NCBI GenBank assembly: GCA_963855995.1
Contig: OY979717.1
Coordinates: 3,796,728 to 3,860,727 of the forward strand
Origin: Muricea muricata
Taxonomy: Eukaryota > Cnidaria > Anthozoa > Malacalcyonacea > Plexauridae
Length of the DNA stretch: 64,000 bases
Direction of reading: 5' to 3'
Below are positions 35,075 through 44,641 of the stretch, piece after piece. Numbering within the stretch: the first letter of the stretch is position 1; each line of letters starts with the position of its first letter. The notes beneath the pieces were generated by a model, which was not told the DNA's origin, searched no databases, and saw only the letters and a program-made list of their open reading frames with translations. The translations under genes and the position numbers were made by a program.

Positions 35075-36009
35075 CGAGAATGTTGCCTCCAAACTGTAGT
35101 CCTCGACAAAATCACTCACTTGGTATTTTAAATGTATTTATTAAGCTACACAAAACAATAGCGCACGGGCTTCAGGGGCGGATCTAGACTTTTTCCTCAG
35201 TAGTTTCCAATTTTTTTATTGTAACATTAGGGCCCCCCCCCTGGAGGACATTTTCCCGACCCCCACTTAAAACAAAAAGTATTCATTGAAACAACAGTGC
35301 TTTAATTGAAGATAAATCTATACCTTCATTAACAACATTTGCCACACAAGACCATGCAAATATATATTTAATATTACAAATTTATTCCTGTTGAACTACT
35401 GTAGTGTTGGAGTAAGTTTGTGATGGACTTGTGTGTTAAATCACTGAATAAGTACAACAGATTTATATCAGAAAAATTCCAAACTTGCCCCTTATTCAAT
35501 GGAGATTGTTGACAAATGTTACCAGCATATGAACTGTATACAGTTATCTCTTGGTTTTTGCAACATCCACCACCTCAATACCACAGCCTGCCAAAAGATG
35601 AGCAAACTTCATTGCAGCTACAGAAATATTGATTAACAATATGAACTACATAAAGTTATACCTGACATCTCAGTCAGTTTCTTTTAAAAATATTTAATAA
35701 CAGCAACAACAAGTAATCTAAAAGATGATACAATGAATAATAAATACATGAAAAATGAACACCATTATAATTAAAGATAATTAAACTTTATTGTGAGTAA
35801 AATAAAGATTATGTATGTAGCTGTATGGTGTAAAATATATACCTGATATTTTCCTGGTAGACAGCAAGGATCAACAATCAATGAAAGTAAAGAACAGGAA
35901 GGAATTCACATAACAACACAGAGTCCATGAGAACAAATGTCAGCAAATAAAGGGAAGCAAATACATGTGTAGCAAATTGATACCAGCTTTTTTGCCTCTG
36001 TACTGTTCA

Positions 36010-36899
36010 CTGTCAGTTTAAGGATTAAAAAATCCATACAGTTCATAACTCACAAGTACTCTAGAAACAGCTAGTGAAATAAGAAAAAGCAATGTATCTA
36101 ATCTTCCAAGACATTTGCCATCCTCATTCTTCTGGGGTGTAGGTTGGAATAAATCAATGAGTTCATTGAGATCCAGCTCAATCTCTGCATGAATGTCCAT
36201 GAGTGCTAATCAATTGAGTCTATCATGGCTCATTGTGTTCCTCAAGTAGTTTTTTAGGTTTCGAAGAGTTGAAATAGATCTTTCACAATTACAACTTAAG
36301 GATGAAAATGGAATAGTTGCCAATACTTGTAGGACAGCAAAAATATTATAAAACATTCTTTGTCAATGAATTTTATTAAGGCACTACTTAGTCTGTCAGG
36401 ATACTTCTTCTTTTGCTTTTTTTTCCTTCCACAATCTATGCACACAGGATTAATTCTGCTTCTAAGCCAGCTATGTTTGTTACTGTACGTCTTGATTGTA
36501 GCTCTCACAAAATTCTCTCACATTATTTTTCCAATCCTGGGGTTGTCCAAGCAAAATTGATGGAATTATTGACAATCCTTTATAGCAAATATGTACTTGA
36601 GCTTTAAATCTGATGTCAAGTTGTTGAATTGCATGGTCCAAGAACACTCTTGTCAAATTTATCTTGTAATACTGCTTTGGTGCTGCAGCTGGAGCATTGG
36701 CTCGACGAATTTGTCTGTTAATAATTATCATTAGCATGGTTGGATCACTTTGAATACTCCCCGCTAATTCAGCTGCTTCTGTATATAGTAAATGATGCGC
36801 GCAAAATGATCGTAACTCCAATGTATCAGAAAAAGCACTAGACAAGTATTCTTCCCAGTAATATATCGAACGTAGATCGACCAAAATCATTGAAATCAC
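36010..36899 (-). pseudogene. hAT transposase, C-terminal part
   Basis: One block (36899 to about 36490) reads LTRVFLDHAIQQLDIRF, VHICYKGLSIIPSILL and QPQDWKNNVREF. A second (36340 to 36010) contains LATIPFSSLSCNCERSIST and LRNLKNYLRNTMS, the hAT dimerisation motif, then a stop and HAEIELDLNELIDLF. The N-terminal zinc finger and catalytic core are absent, so the element depends on another source of transposase. Confidence 0.75.
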
Positions 36900-37009
36900 A
36901 CTTATTATAACTAGCGTGTGCTAGCGTTCTGTTTGAAGGGAGTGTAGTTAAACCTGAGTAGAACACATCTAACAAAACAGACGACGCAGGGTGGTAGGCT
37001 TGGGTATTT

Positions 37010-37400
37010 ATACTTTTCTCGGTAGTTTCCTCAGTAGTTTCCGACCAATCAGAGCTCGAGGCTCAGTAGTTTCCAAATGAATCTTGCTGACGCAGTAGTT
37101 TCCAAAGGCAAATCTTGCTGACGCAGTAGTTTCCAATCGCCATATATGGAAACCTCAGTAGTTTCCTAATAGTTTCCTTATAAACGCGAGTGTTTCCCAC
37201 TGGTTCCCAGTATCCCAGCAGGAAAATGCGATGAAAAGCAGCAAAATTTGCGCGAAATTTTTAAAAATTCGTTCAAAAAATGGCCAGAAATACGATATTT
37301 GAGAAGAATATTCTGTATTCTATTTATTTTGGTGAAGATTCTTAAACTGACGGTGGTGATTAAACTTTCTCGTCGAAAAATTCTCAGTAGTTTCCGGAAA
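37010..37400 (+). repeat. hAT subterminal CAGTAGTTTCC motif cluster
   Basis: Six exact CAGTAGTTTCC copies plus degenerate ones within 390 bp of the right end, with one more near the left end (35200). Repeated subterminal motifs are transposase-binding sites in Ac and other hAT elements; the function here is inferred. Confidence 0.7.
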
Positions 37401-37592
37401 CTACGGAAACTACCCTAGATCCGCCCCTGGGCTTCACGTCACAGACTCACTATCAACTCTAACTTACACACTCGTCGCATCCTTATATACAGAGCCGTGT
37501 CGAGGCTCCTACGTCATACATGGCTGTATTAAATGTCAACTAATTAACTAACCGGATATATATTAATTAAAATTAGACACCAGTCTCCAACA

Positions 37593-37602
37593 CACTCCCC
37601 CA
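37593..37602 (-). promoter_or_regulatory. BEL polypurine tract
   Basis: Minus-strand TGGGGGAGTG immediately before the 3' LTR start (TGTTGG). A purine run at this place primes plus-strand DNA synthesis. Between here and the pol stop at 37766 is a short 3' UTR. Confidence 0.6.
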
Positions 37603-37765
37603 TATAGTTCATAGATGAGCTATATGACAAGTTGAGACTGAGTTCGAGAACGTTCGTTTGACGCTGTAAACAAAACAAGTAATCTATAATAAACTATATA
37701 CGTTATGCGTTCTATTTATGTTCATTCACGCGTATACTTAGCTATCATTCAAAGTTCGTTGAATG

Positions 37766-40492
37766 TTACTGTTCATCGTTCTTTACGATATCTTGCATGC
37801 GTAGTCTTGCTGCGGCTGCTGCGTCTCTCGTTGTTCGTGGGACAAATGTGGGTGCCGTGGGATCAGGTTTCTTGAAGTTCTCTACGTCGCAGGTTAGTTC
37901 TAGGGGGTAAAGGTATTGAATTGGTCTTTCAAGCTCCCCGTTCACTGTTTTGACTCTCGCTCCTCGTACAATTCCGTCTTTTCCTTTGATGGTTTCTCTC
38001 ACAACTCCGAGCTTCCATGTGTTCCTGTTCTTGTTCTTGTTCTCGTCCTTGATGATCACAGCTGTTCCTCGTCGTGGTGTGATGGTCTGCTTGCCTCCCC
38101 CGTTCACGTGACGTTCACGCAGACTTTTGACGTACTCCCGAGACCATCGATTCCACACTGATTCCTTGCATTTAATCATAAACTTCGCACGCTTCCGTAA
38201 ATCTCGGTTGTCAATATGGTGGGGTTTTAACTCAGGCAGAACACTTGGGTTGATGTTCAGCATGGAACTAGGGGTTAGTACCGGAAGTTCAACATCGTCC
38301 TCGATATAACTTAAGGGTCGGTTGTTCAACGCAACCTCGACATCCAGTACCACTTCTGACAACTCTTCCCATGACAACGTATTGTTCCCGATAGCCTTGT
38401 AAAAGACTCGTTTGAAAAGACCGATTAGCCGCTCAAACTGTCCTCCCCACCACGGGGCTCGACTTAGATTGAATCTCCAATGGATCGCACGATCTGCAAG
38501 AAACGCGTGGAACTTTTCGTCTGTTCGAACCTTGTTGAGCCACTTGTCTGCTGCTTTGAAAGTCGCGGCGTTGTCTGAGTAGATAATTTCTGGGCGACCA
38601 CGTCTCGCGATTAATCTTTTGAGGCTAAGTAGGAATTCTTCAACTCCCAGAGACTGTAAAACTTCGAGGTGGACTGCCCTCGTTAAACTACAACCGTATA
38701 GCACCAGGTATGCCTTCTTTTGGGCTCTCGTTTTTGATTGGTAGCGAATTGGTCCTGCGAAGTCTACCCCCAGGACCTGGAAAGGCGCCGAGCCTTCTGT
38801 TCGCGTAGCTGGTAGATTTCCAGGTGGTGGTTTTTGGTACGCTTGGCTTCTAAATTTCACACAGCCAAAACAATCACTTCGAGCCTTTTTCACCATTCGA
38901 CGTAACTTTGGTACCCAATATCGTTCTCTGACTCGTGCCATGGTTGAAGCCACTCCACCGTGGAGTGTTGTGAGATGAGCTTGTTCTACGACTTTTCTCG
39001 TAAATTCGCTCTTTTCTGGAAGAAATATTGGATACTGCCCCGCAATTCTCCCTCTACACTCGAGGACTCCCGTGTCGTTAGGTTGCAGATTCAACAGCAC
39101 TTTCACGCCTTCGATCTCCCCTCTTCTGTCTGCTTCTTGCTGCACACGTTTGATCCACCAAGTCGTTTGGTGTTCAATTTCATTTGTCTTCAATGGGCCA
39201 TATTCACGCTCAGCACTGGGACTTCGACAGTTACGGATGAAACGTTGTATCCACGCTCCGATTCTGAGCACTTTTCGCAGTCGATAAGACTCTAGTAACT
39301 CGTCGAACTCGTCGCGTTGTGGGCTTGCTGTTACTAACGCGTGAACTTGGCGTGTGTGCTTCAATTCGTCGGTTGTTTCCTTGCTTGGCTTCAACGCTAT
39401 TTGTAGTGGCCACTTCGTTTTATCACTCAACCAACTCGGACCATGTTGCCACAACTCGTTGTTGGTCACGTATCCGCCACGACTTCCGAGATCAGCCGGG
39501 TTCTGATCAGTCGTTACATGGTGCCATATTACTCGTTCGTGCTCGCGGATCTTCTTCACACGGTTGGCCACGAATTGACGATACTCGCCCTGACCGTTGA
39601 TCCAGTACAAGGCTACTGTAGAGTCCAGCCAGCAATGCACTTCCGTAACTTTCTCGACTCCAATCGCTGCTTCAACATTTGTTACGAGATTCACCGCCAT
39701 ATGCCCTGCTACAAGTTCCAACCGTGGAATAGTGAGGTTTTGTTTTGCTAATCGAGCCTTGGCACACACCAGACCTCGCGTAGTTGCTTGATCTTGTTCG
39801 ACGACAGCGTAAACAGCCGCGGAGACTCCCTTTTTGCTGGCATCACCAAACGCATGTAGGGTTATTGCCTTGACAGGTTGTTGACGAGGGACCAATGATC
39901 GCGGTATTTCGAACCGTTGTGGTAATTGTAGACACCAGTCTCTCCATTGTTTCGCGATTTCTACCGGAAGTTCGGTGTCCCAGGAATGATGAGCTTCACA
40001 CATTTTACGATAAAGGACCTTTCCAAGTAGCGTTGTGGGGGAAATCAACCCGAGAGGATCATACACACTGGCGAGCTGCGAAAGGGCACTTCTTTTCGTT
40101 GTTGCTGGTTCTTTGTTTACCGTATCGACGCTTAAGGTGTCTTCTTTCTTGTTCCAAGGAAGTCCAAACAACTTTGTCTCAACGTGTCTCGGTCCCAGTT
40201 GCTGTTTAGCAAAGGTGGATTGGTAGTCGTTTATCGCGTTCTCCTTCGAATTACGTTCGTCACTTTCGAGGGTTTCTACATTGGAATGCCATTTGTGCAA
40301 TTTGAAGGTTGCGTCTTCGAAGATTTCGACTGCTTTTGTCTTCTTTTCTCTCACTTCGGTCGTGGTTGTTCCTCCTGTCATCAAATCGTCGACGTAAGCC
40401 CTTTCTGGAGTTCTTCTACGAGATGTGGGTACCGCTCTTTCCATGATTTTAAATGTTCGTTCAGGACTCCACCCAGCAGAAATGGAGAACAC
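37766..40492 (-). CDS. BEL pol: RT active site, RNase H, integrase
   Basis: Opens through the RT active site (RAYVDDLMTGG), the BEL motif PTRRSALSQLASVYDPLGL-like segment, RNase H (HAFGDASKKGVSAAVY with Asp; CWLDSTVALYWI; DQNPADLGSRG), an HHCC zinc finger (HLTTLHGGVA to CFGCVKFRSQ) and integrase core with the Asp in LGVDFAGPIRY, the second in IIYSDNAATFK and the Glu in WWGGQFERLIG. A C-terminal GTAVIIKDENK region ends at 37766. Only the first few codons are out of frame with the 5' RT segment. Otherwise intact over about 900 residues. Confidence 0.92.
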   Translation of the reverse strand: MFSISAGWSPERTFKIMERAVPTSRRRTPERAYVDDLMTGGTTTTEVREKKTKAVEIFEDATFKLHKWHSNVETLESDERNSKENAINDYQSTFAKQQLGPRHVETKLFGLPWNKKEDTLSVDTVNKEPATTKRSALSQLASVYDPLGLISPTTLLGKVLYRKMCEAHHSWDTELPVEIAKQWRDWCLQLPQRFEIPRSLVPRQQPVKAITLHAFGDASKKGVSAAVYAVVEQDQATTRGLVCAKARLAKQNLTIPRLELVAGHMAVNLVTNVEAAIGVEKVTEVHCWLDSTVALYWINGQGEYRQFVANRVKKIREHERVIWHHVTTDQNPADLGSRGGYVTNNELWQHGPSWLSDKTKWPLQIALKPSKETTDELKHTRQVHALVTASPQRDEFDELLESYRLRKVLRIGAWIQRFIRNCRSPSAEREYGPLKTNEIEHQTTWWIKRVQQEADRRGEIEGVKVLLNLQPNDTGVLECRGRIAGQYPIFLPEKSEFTRKVVEQAHLTTLHGGVASTMARVRERYWVPKLRRMVKKARSDCFGCVKFRSQAYQKPPPGNLPATRTEGSAPFQVLGVDFAGPIRYQSKTRAQKKAYLVLYGCSLTRAVHLEVLQSLGVEEFLLSLKRLIARRGRPEIIYSDNAATFKAADKWLNKVRTDEKFHAFLADRAIHWRFNLSRAPWWGGQFERLIGLFKRVFYKAIGNNTLSWEELSEVVLDVEVALNNRPLSYIEDDVELPVLTPSSMLNINPSVLPELKPHHIDNRDLRKRAKFMIKCKESVWNRWSREYVKSLRERHVNGGGKQTITPRRGTAVIIKDENKNKNRNTWKLGVVRETIKGKDGIVRGARVKTVNGELERPIQYLYPLELTCDVENFKKPDPTAPTFVPRTTRDAAAAARLRMQDIVKNDEQ

Positions 40493-41060
40493 GTAAGACC
40501 GAACAACGCTCTTGTGAACCGATACACGACCGTGTCATCACTTCCGGGGGACTTCCAATGAAACCTCAAGGCGTCACGTTCCTCTTCTTTGATCCTGATC
40601 TGCAGGAACGCTTTCTCGAGGTCACCTGTGAGCAGAATGGGAAGGAATCGTGCCCGGACGAGTATGGACCAAAGTAGGTTTTGAAGCGTCGGACCAGGAT
40701 TAAGACAATCGTTTAACGACGGTTGTGTGTTAGATTCCTTCGCTGATGCGTCGTACACGATGCGCAGTTTTGTACTCTCTGCATCTTGTTTCGCGACTCC
40801 TTTATGAGGAATGTAAAACTCTTTCTTTGTTGGATTTGGTGGCGCTGTCTCGATGACTCCTTGTTTTAACTGATCCTGGATGATTTCGTCATATTGCTCG
40901 TAAGTTCCATTTCTTTCGAGTCGTTTCACGAGATTGGCAAGTCTCCGTTTACTTCCGGCTTCGTTTGTTGGTAGGTCTGGATAATTGGGCTTCCACGGAA
41001 GATTAGTCTCATACCATCCCGCAGAGTCTCTCTCAAGTCGTTCTTTGAAGTCCTCGTACT
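40405..41060 (-). pseudogene. BEL reverse transcriptase, N-terminal part
   Basis: Reads EYEDFKERLERD, then QGVIETAPP, KLRIVYDASAKES, LTGDLEKAFLQI (first catalytic Asp) and ALFGLTCSPFLL. It is in a different frame from gag and from the rest of pol. Because gag and the downstream pol share a frame, the two indels (near 41062 and 40405) compensate each other. Confidence 0.85.
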
Positions 41061-42892
41061 CGCGGCGCCTCAGGGGTGTCAGCGAGACCTAGGATGTCCA
41101 GACGACAGAGATCTTCGAAATCAGCGCGAGAAGTTTGCGTGAACAGCATGGTGCCTTTGTCAAACTCGGCCCCAGGGCTCATGATCGACCACCCGAACTT
41201 CGTTTGTTCCGCCACAGGTTCCCCAGGACCACCCACGAGAGGTTTTGAGCACGTCTTGATTCGTGCGTACTCGCTTATACCAAGTATAACGTGGATTGGT
41301 AACTTATCTTTCGTGTCGTTGTCGTCCATTCGAACAGGGTTGAGATGTTGATATCGTGCAATTAAAACATCATATTCCGGATTGTTAATTGTCAAAAGTT
41401 CACTTTTGCTGACCTTAGTTAATTTCGCATCTAATTCAAAGTTTCCGTCTATCGAGCTAATTTTCGCGTCAAAAATTTCCATTAGCGCAGTTTTCGAGTT
41501 CATTAACATGTCAATTCGCTGACGCTTAGTCTCGCTTGGTTTTATCTTGATGGTTTCAATCAACTTAGCAGATACATATGAGCTCCCGGCGCCTGAGTCA
41601 ATTAGAGCTCGACACTTAAATCCATTAATTTTGACTACTACCGGGAATATGCCGTCACCACTTACACCATCCGTCATCAGCTTCGCATTATCATGAGATT
41701 CATCATTCTTCTGCTCGCAAATGGAAGTATGATGACGTCTGCTGCAATGGCCGCAGGATATTTTGCTAGAACATTCCGAGGCACGGTGCTTTTTAGTTGC
41801 GCAGTTAAAGCAAAGTCCGTTTTTTGCTAGGATCCCTTTTCGCGCTTTTACGTCAGTGATTTTCATGCATTGGTTTGCTTTATGCCCCACGTCTCCACAA
41901 TAAACACAACCCCGGGGTTTAAAATCACCGTCTCTGGTGTGGAATAATTTTTTCCGATTGGGCTCGTCCCGTTCATTGGCGGATATGGGGTTCCTTTTCA
42001 CCCATTGTTTCAAAGCTTCAGTCAGGTTTCTAAAATCCCAAGTCTCCCATTCAGGGTCAGTGCGCACGAGATCCCCCCGAATTCCTGACAGTTTATCCAA
42101 GGTCATCGACACGTTTCCGCTGATAAGGTCTAGTTTTCCTATTGTCTCAAGGGCTTGGACTGAATGAGAAAGTTTTTCGTAAAATTCCGCTATTTTACGA
42201 GGGTTGGCACTAGTTATATACGGTAATTCAACAATCTCCTTCACGTAACACTTTACTATCTCGGATTGTTTACCATACTTGTCTTCGAGAATGGCTTTCG
42301 CACGATTATAGCCTTCGGCTGTGAAGGGCAGGGCTTCAACACTACGTTTAACTTTGGGTTCAAGCAATTCCAACAAGTACGTTAGTTTACTAATCGGAGC
42401 GATAGAACTTTTATCAATTGCCTCAGAGAATTGACCCCAAAATCTGGGCCAATCCATAAAAGATCCATCGAATTTAGATATCACAAGTTTTGGCAGTTTG
42501 GCAACTCTAATATCAGATGTTTCGCATTCCACGGTTTCCGGATTTTTTTCAGACACGCAAAGTTCAGCTTGCATCTTCAACTTTTTCTCATGCATTTCCA
42601 TTTCTAATTTAAACAACTCCTCTTGTGCTACAAACTTCTCATTACGTTCGGCGTCAGCTAGCCATTGTTTTAGCCGCGTCACTTCTGTATCTGCGATTTC
42701 TAGTTTGGCTTCGATTTCAACGTTCCACTCATCGATTTTTGAAATATCTTCTTTATCGTTAATTTTTTGCGCTTCAACAGTGCCTTTGCACTGGTTTGCT
42801 TCTTTAATGATTGTTTGTAGCGTTTCGAGATGCCGTTTAATGGATTCACGCTTACCTGCATCCAGAATCTTGCCTGTTCTTTTGACTGCCAT
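41033..42892 (-). CDS. BEL gag and aspartic protease
   Basis: The start ATG at 42892 (MAVKRTGK) was chosen because the frame upstream runs into the LTR. An N-terminal coiled coil is followed by a BEL gag (DUF1759-type) region with VISKFDGSFMDWPRFWGQF, three Cys/His knuckles (CVYCGDVGHKANQC, CFNCATKKHRASEC, CGHCSRRHHTSIC) and a retropepsin with catalytic ALIDSGAGSSYV. It ends QTKFGWSIMSPG and TSRADFEDLC, typical of BEL. A one-base shift near 41062 separates it from RT. Confidence 0.9.
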   Translation of the reverse strand: MAVKRTGKILDAGKRESIKRHLETLQTIIKEANQCKGTVEAQKINDKEDISKIDEWNVEIEAKLEIADTEVTRLKQWLADAERNEKFVAQEELFKLEMEMHEKKLKMQAELCVSEKNPETVECETSDIRVAKLPKLVISKFDGSFMDWPRFWGQFSEAIDKSSIAPISKLTYLLELLEPKVKRSVEALPFTAEGYNRAKAILEDKYGKQSEIVKCYVKEIVELPYITSANPRKIAEFYEKLSHSVQALETIGKLDLISGNVSMTLDKLSGIRGDLVRTDPEWETWDFRNLTEALKQWVKRNPISANERDEPNRKKLFHTRDGDFKPRGCVYCGDVGHKANQCMKITDVKARKGILAKNGLCFNCATKKHRASECSSKISCGHCSRRHHTSICEQKNDESHDNAKLMTDGVSGDGIFPVVVKINGFKCRALIDSGAGSSYVSAKLIETIKIKPSETKRQRIDMLMNSKTALMEIFDAKISSIDGNFELDAKLTKVSKSELLTINNPEYDVLIARYQHLNPVRMDDNDTKDKLPIHVILGISEYARIKTCSKPLVGGPGEPVAEQTKFGWSIMSPGAEFDKGTMLFTQTSRADFEDLCRLDILGLADTPEAPRVRGLQRTT

Positions 42893-42976
42893 AGTCAGTT
42901 GGGTAAGTTTATTTGTCCAGATTCGTCTCCATACTGGCGAGTTCTTCCAAATAACTGGCGGTACAGCTATCCCGTC

Positions 42977-42986
42977 GGAGGTGCCA
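42977..42986 (-). promoter_or_regulatory. BEL primer-binding site
   Basis: Three bases after the 5' LTR the minus strand reads TGGCACCTCCGACGGG, beginning with the TGG expected opposite a tRNA 3' CCA. The tRNA was not identified. Confidence 0.55.
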
Positions 42987-42989
42987 CTA

Positions 42990-43250
42990 TGTCGAGAATG
43001 TTGCCTCCAAACTGTAGTCCTCGACAAAATCACTCACTTGGTATTTTAAATGTATTTATTAAGCTACACAAAACAATAGCGCACGGGCTTCACGTCACAG
43101 ACTCACTATCAACTCTAACTTACACACTGGTCGCATCCTTATATACAGAGCCGTGTCGAGGCTCCTACGTCATACATGGCTGTATTAAATGTCAACTAAT
43201 TAACTAACCGGATATATATTGATTAAAATTAGACACCAGTCTCCAACACA
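42990..43250 (-). repeat. BEL 5' LTR
   Basis: 261 bp; in element orientation it begins TGTTGGAGACTGG (possibly two bases inside the listed limit) and ends CATTCTCGACA. It contains an AATACATTTAAAATACC-type AT block. Confidence 0.9.
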
Positions 43251-43945
43251 ACTTCCCGGAAAAAATCGGGTAATATTGATATACCTATACGCTGGTATAA
43301 CTGATATATATTCTTACATTTTCACGACTTTTTACTGCAGATATAGGGTCCGGGTGTTCCATCGTTGATCCATTTTCACCGACAAAATGTAAGCTACGAC
43401 CGATATAGCTGTTTTTAGTGCATTCAAAATTATCACCTCGAATGATGACAAGCTTTTATCCATCTTTGTCGTCTCTCTCCTTCATATCGAGCAGAAGGAA
43501 AGCGAATAAAAAAATATATCATCGCCGTTCGCATTTCGCTTCCATAAATGAGGAAACCGTTCATCGTTTCTACACGTACCCCAAGTGCATTTTTGTAAAC
43601 TTGGCCTACTCAGCCCAAAAAATTGTAATTTTGTGTTATCTGCAATGCTTCAAAACAAAAAAAAGAAAAAATAAATACTCTGGCGACAAATGGCATTTAT
43701 TTTCAGGGATTTTACTATATTTTTATTAAGGAATCTGATTTGACTGTAAGAAAAACCAATTAGCGCCCCCCGTTGGTTTTCACGCCAAATCCATGGATTG
43801 GAAAAGTACGACAAACATCAGTTGTAGGCTTATACTTATAGCTAGTATAGCGCAATCACGATATTTAAAAGCGTTCTAGCTATAAGCTCGGGTTACTCCT
43901 TATGATATGGATTAAGACAGTTTAGAAAACAAGTTCAAGACCATG

Positions 43946-44040
43946 AAAATGTCAGAGTTGAAAAAGTTTCTGCAGGATCGCGGAATTACGGTAAATAGTT
44001 ATTTAAAGCCTGGCCTCGTGGCTATTAGAAGAAAAGCTTA
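43946..44040 (+). pseudogene. SAP-like exon fragment, copy B
   Basis: MKMSELKKFLQDRGITVNSY then LKPGLVAI, after which the 80-bp deletion fuses to RRKA and a stop. SAP-like helix-hinge-helix pattern. Same family as copies A and C. Confidence 0.5.
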
Positions 44041-44519
44041 ACATGCACATGTATGGTTGTCTATTTGTTTCAAAATGGGTTCGTGATATATGGGCTCTAA
44101 TCTAAAGTATATTTTTCACTTTAATGTGCAATATCTTACAATAACTCACCATTCCACTTTGCTTTTCTCCTAGCTTTCTGATCAAAATCCTTTGCGTCGA
44201 ATTGGTAATGCCCGCCAATGAGACACGCAGTTCACTGGTACTCAGATATATGGGTGTTTCGTACGCAATTATAAGCGTGTTTTGCACGCATATATATGCG
44301 TGTTTTGTACCCCCATATATATGCGTGTTTAGCAAAAGCGCATATACATGTGCGTCAAAAATACGCATATACACGCGTCCAAAAGACACATATATACCCG
44401 TTAAAAGTGCTTAGTGAAAAATACACATTAGATTAGAGCCCATGTATCACGAACCCATTTTGAAACAAATGGCCAACCATACATGTACTTGTTAAGCTTT
44501 TCTTTTGCCTCAGTGGTCT

Positions 44520-44641
44520 GACATTGTGGCGGTAAATTACTAAATTCATTTCCTCGACAGCGCAAGCAATAGCCACGAGGCCAGGCTTTAAATAACTATT
44601 TATCGTAATTCCGCGATCCTGCAGAAACTTTTTCAACTCAA
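44520..44641 (-). pseudogene. SAP-like exon fragment, copy C
   Basis: ELKKFLQDRGITINSYLKPG then LVAIACAVEEMNL, opposite in strand to copy B. It retains the sequence deleted in copy B. Confidence 0.5.

Larger units (their letters stand above)
35175..37428 (-). mobile_element. 2.25-kb hAT element, transposase C-terminus only
   Basis: Termini GGGGCGGATCTAG and the inverse AGGGGCGGATCTAG (the CAGGGGCGGATC type common in hAT), with GGGCTTCA duplicated at 35167-35174 and 37429-37436. It carries subterminal CAGTAGTTTCC repeats and two minus-strand exons of a hAT transposase. It inserted in the BEL LTR, so it is younger than that element. 35220-36000 is non-coding. Confidence 0.88.
35072..37592 (-). 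repeat. BEL 3' LTR, interrupted by a hAT element
   Basis: Left part 35072-35174 and right part 37429-37592 together match the 5' LTR apart from the 8-bp duplication GGGCTTCA caused by the inserted hAT element. Confidence 0.9.
35072..43250 (-). mobile_element. BEL/Pao retrotransposon, young
   Basis: Two LTRs (42990-43250, and 35072-37592 interrupted by a hAT element) differ at only 2 of 261 aligned positions. Internally on the minus strand: primer-binding site, gag-protease, RT, RNase H, integrase and polypurine tract. The flanks show a short imperfect repeat (AAAC and CAAC). High LTR identity indicates recent insertion. Two one-base frameshifts flank the first part of RT. Confidence 0.93.
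28155..43805. mobile_element. TIR element hosting ISL2EU and BEL insertions
   Basis: The left arm (28155-28199 continued at 34478-34690) and right arm (about 43560-43805) are inverse copies: AATCCATGGATTTGGCGTG, ACCAACGG, GGCGCTAATTGG, AATCAGATT, TGTCGCCAGAGTA, CCAAGTTTA. Without inserts the element would be about 1.2 kb, comprising the arms, a SAP-like exon (34972-35074) and non-coding sequence (34690-34970, 43251-43560). The duplication at its ends is not clear, and its outer limits are approximate. Confidence 0.55.
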
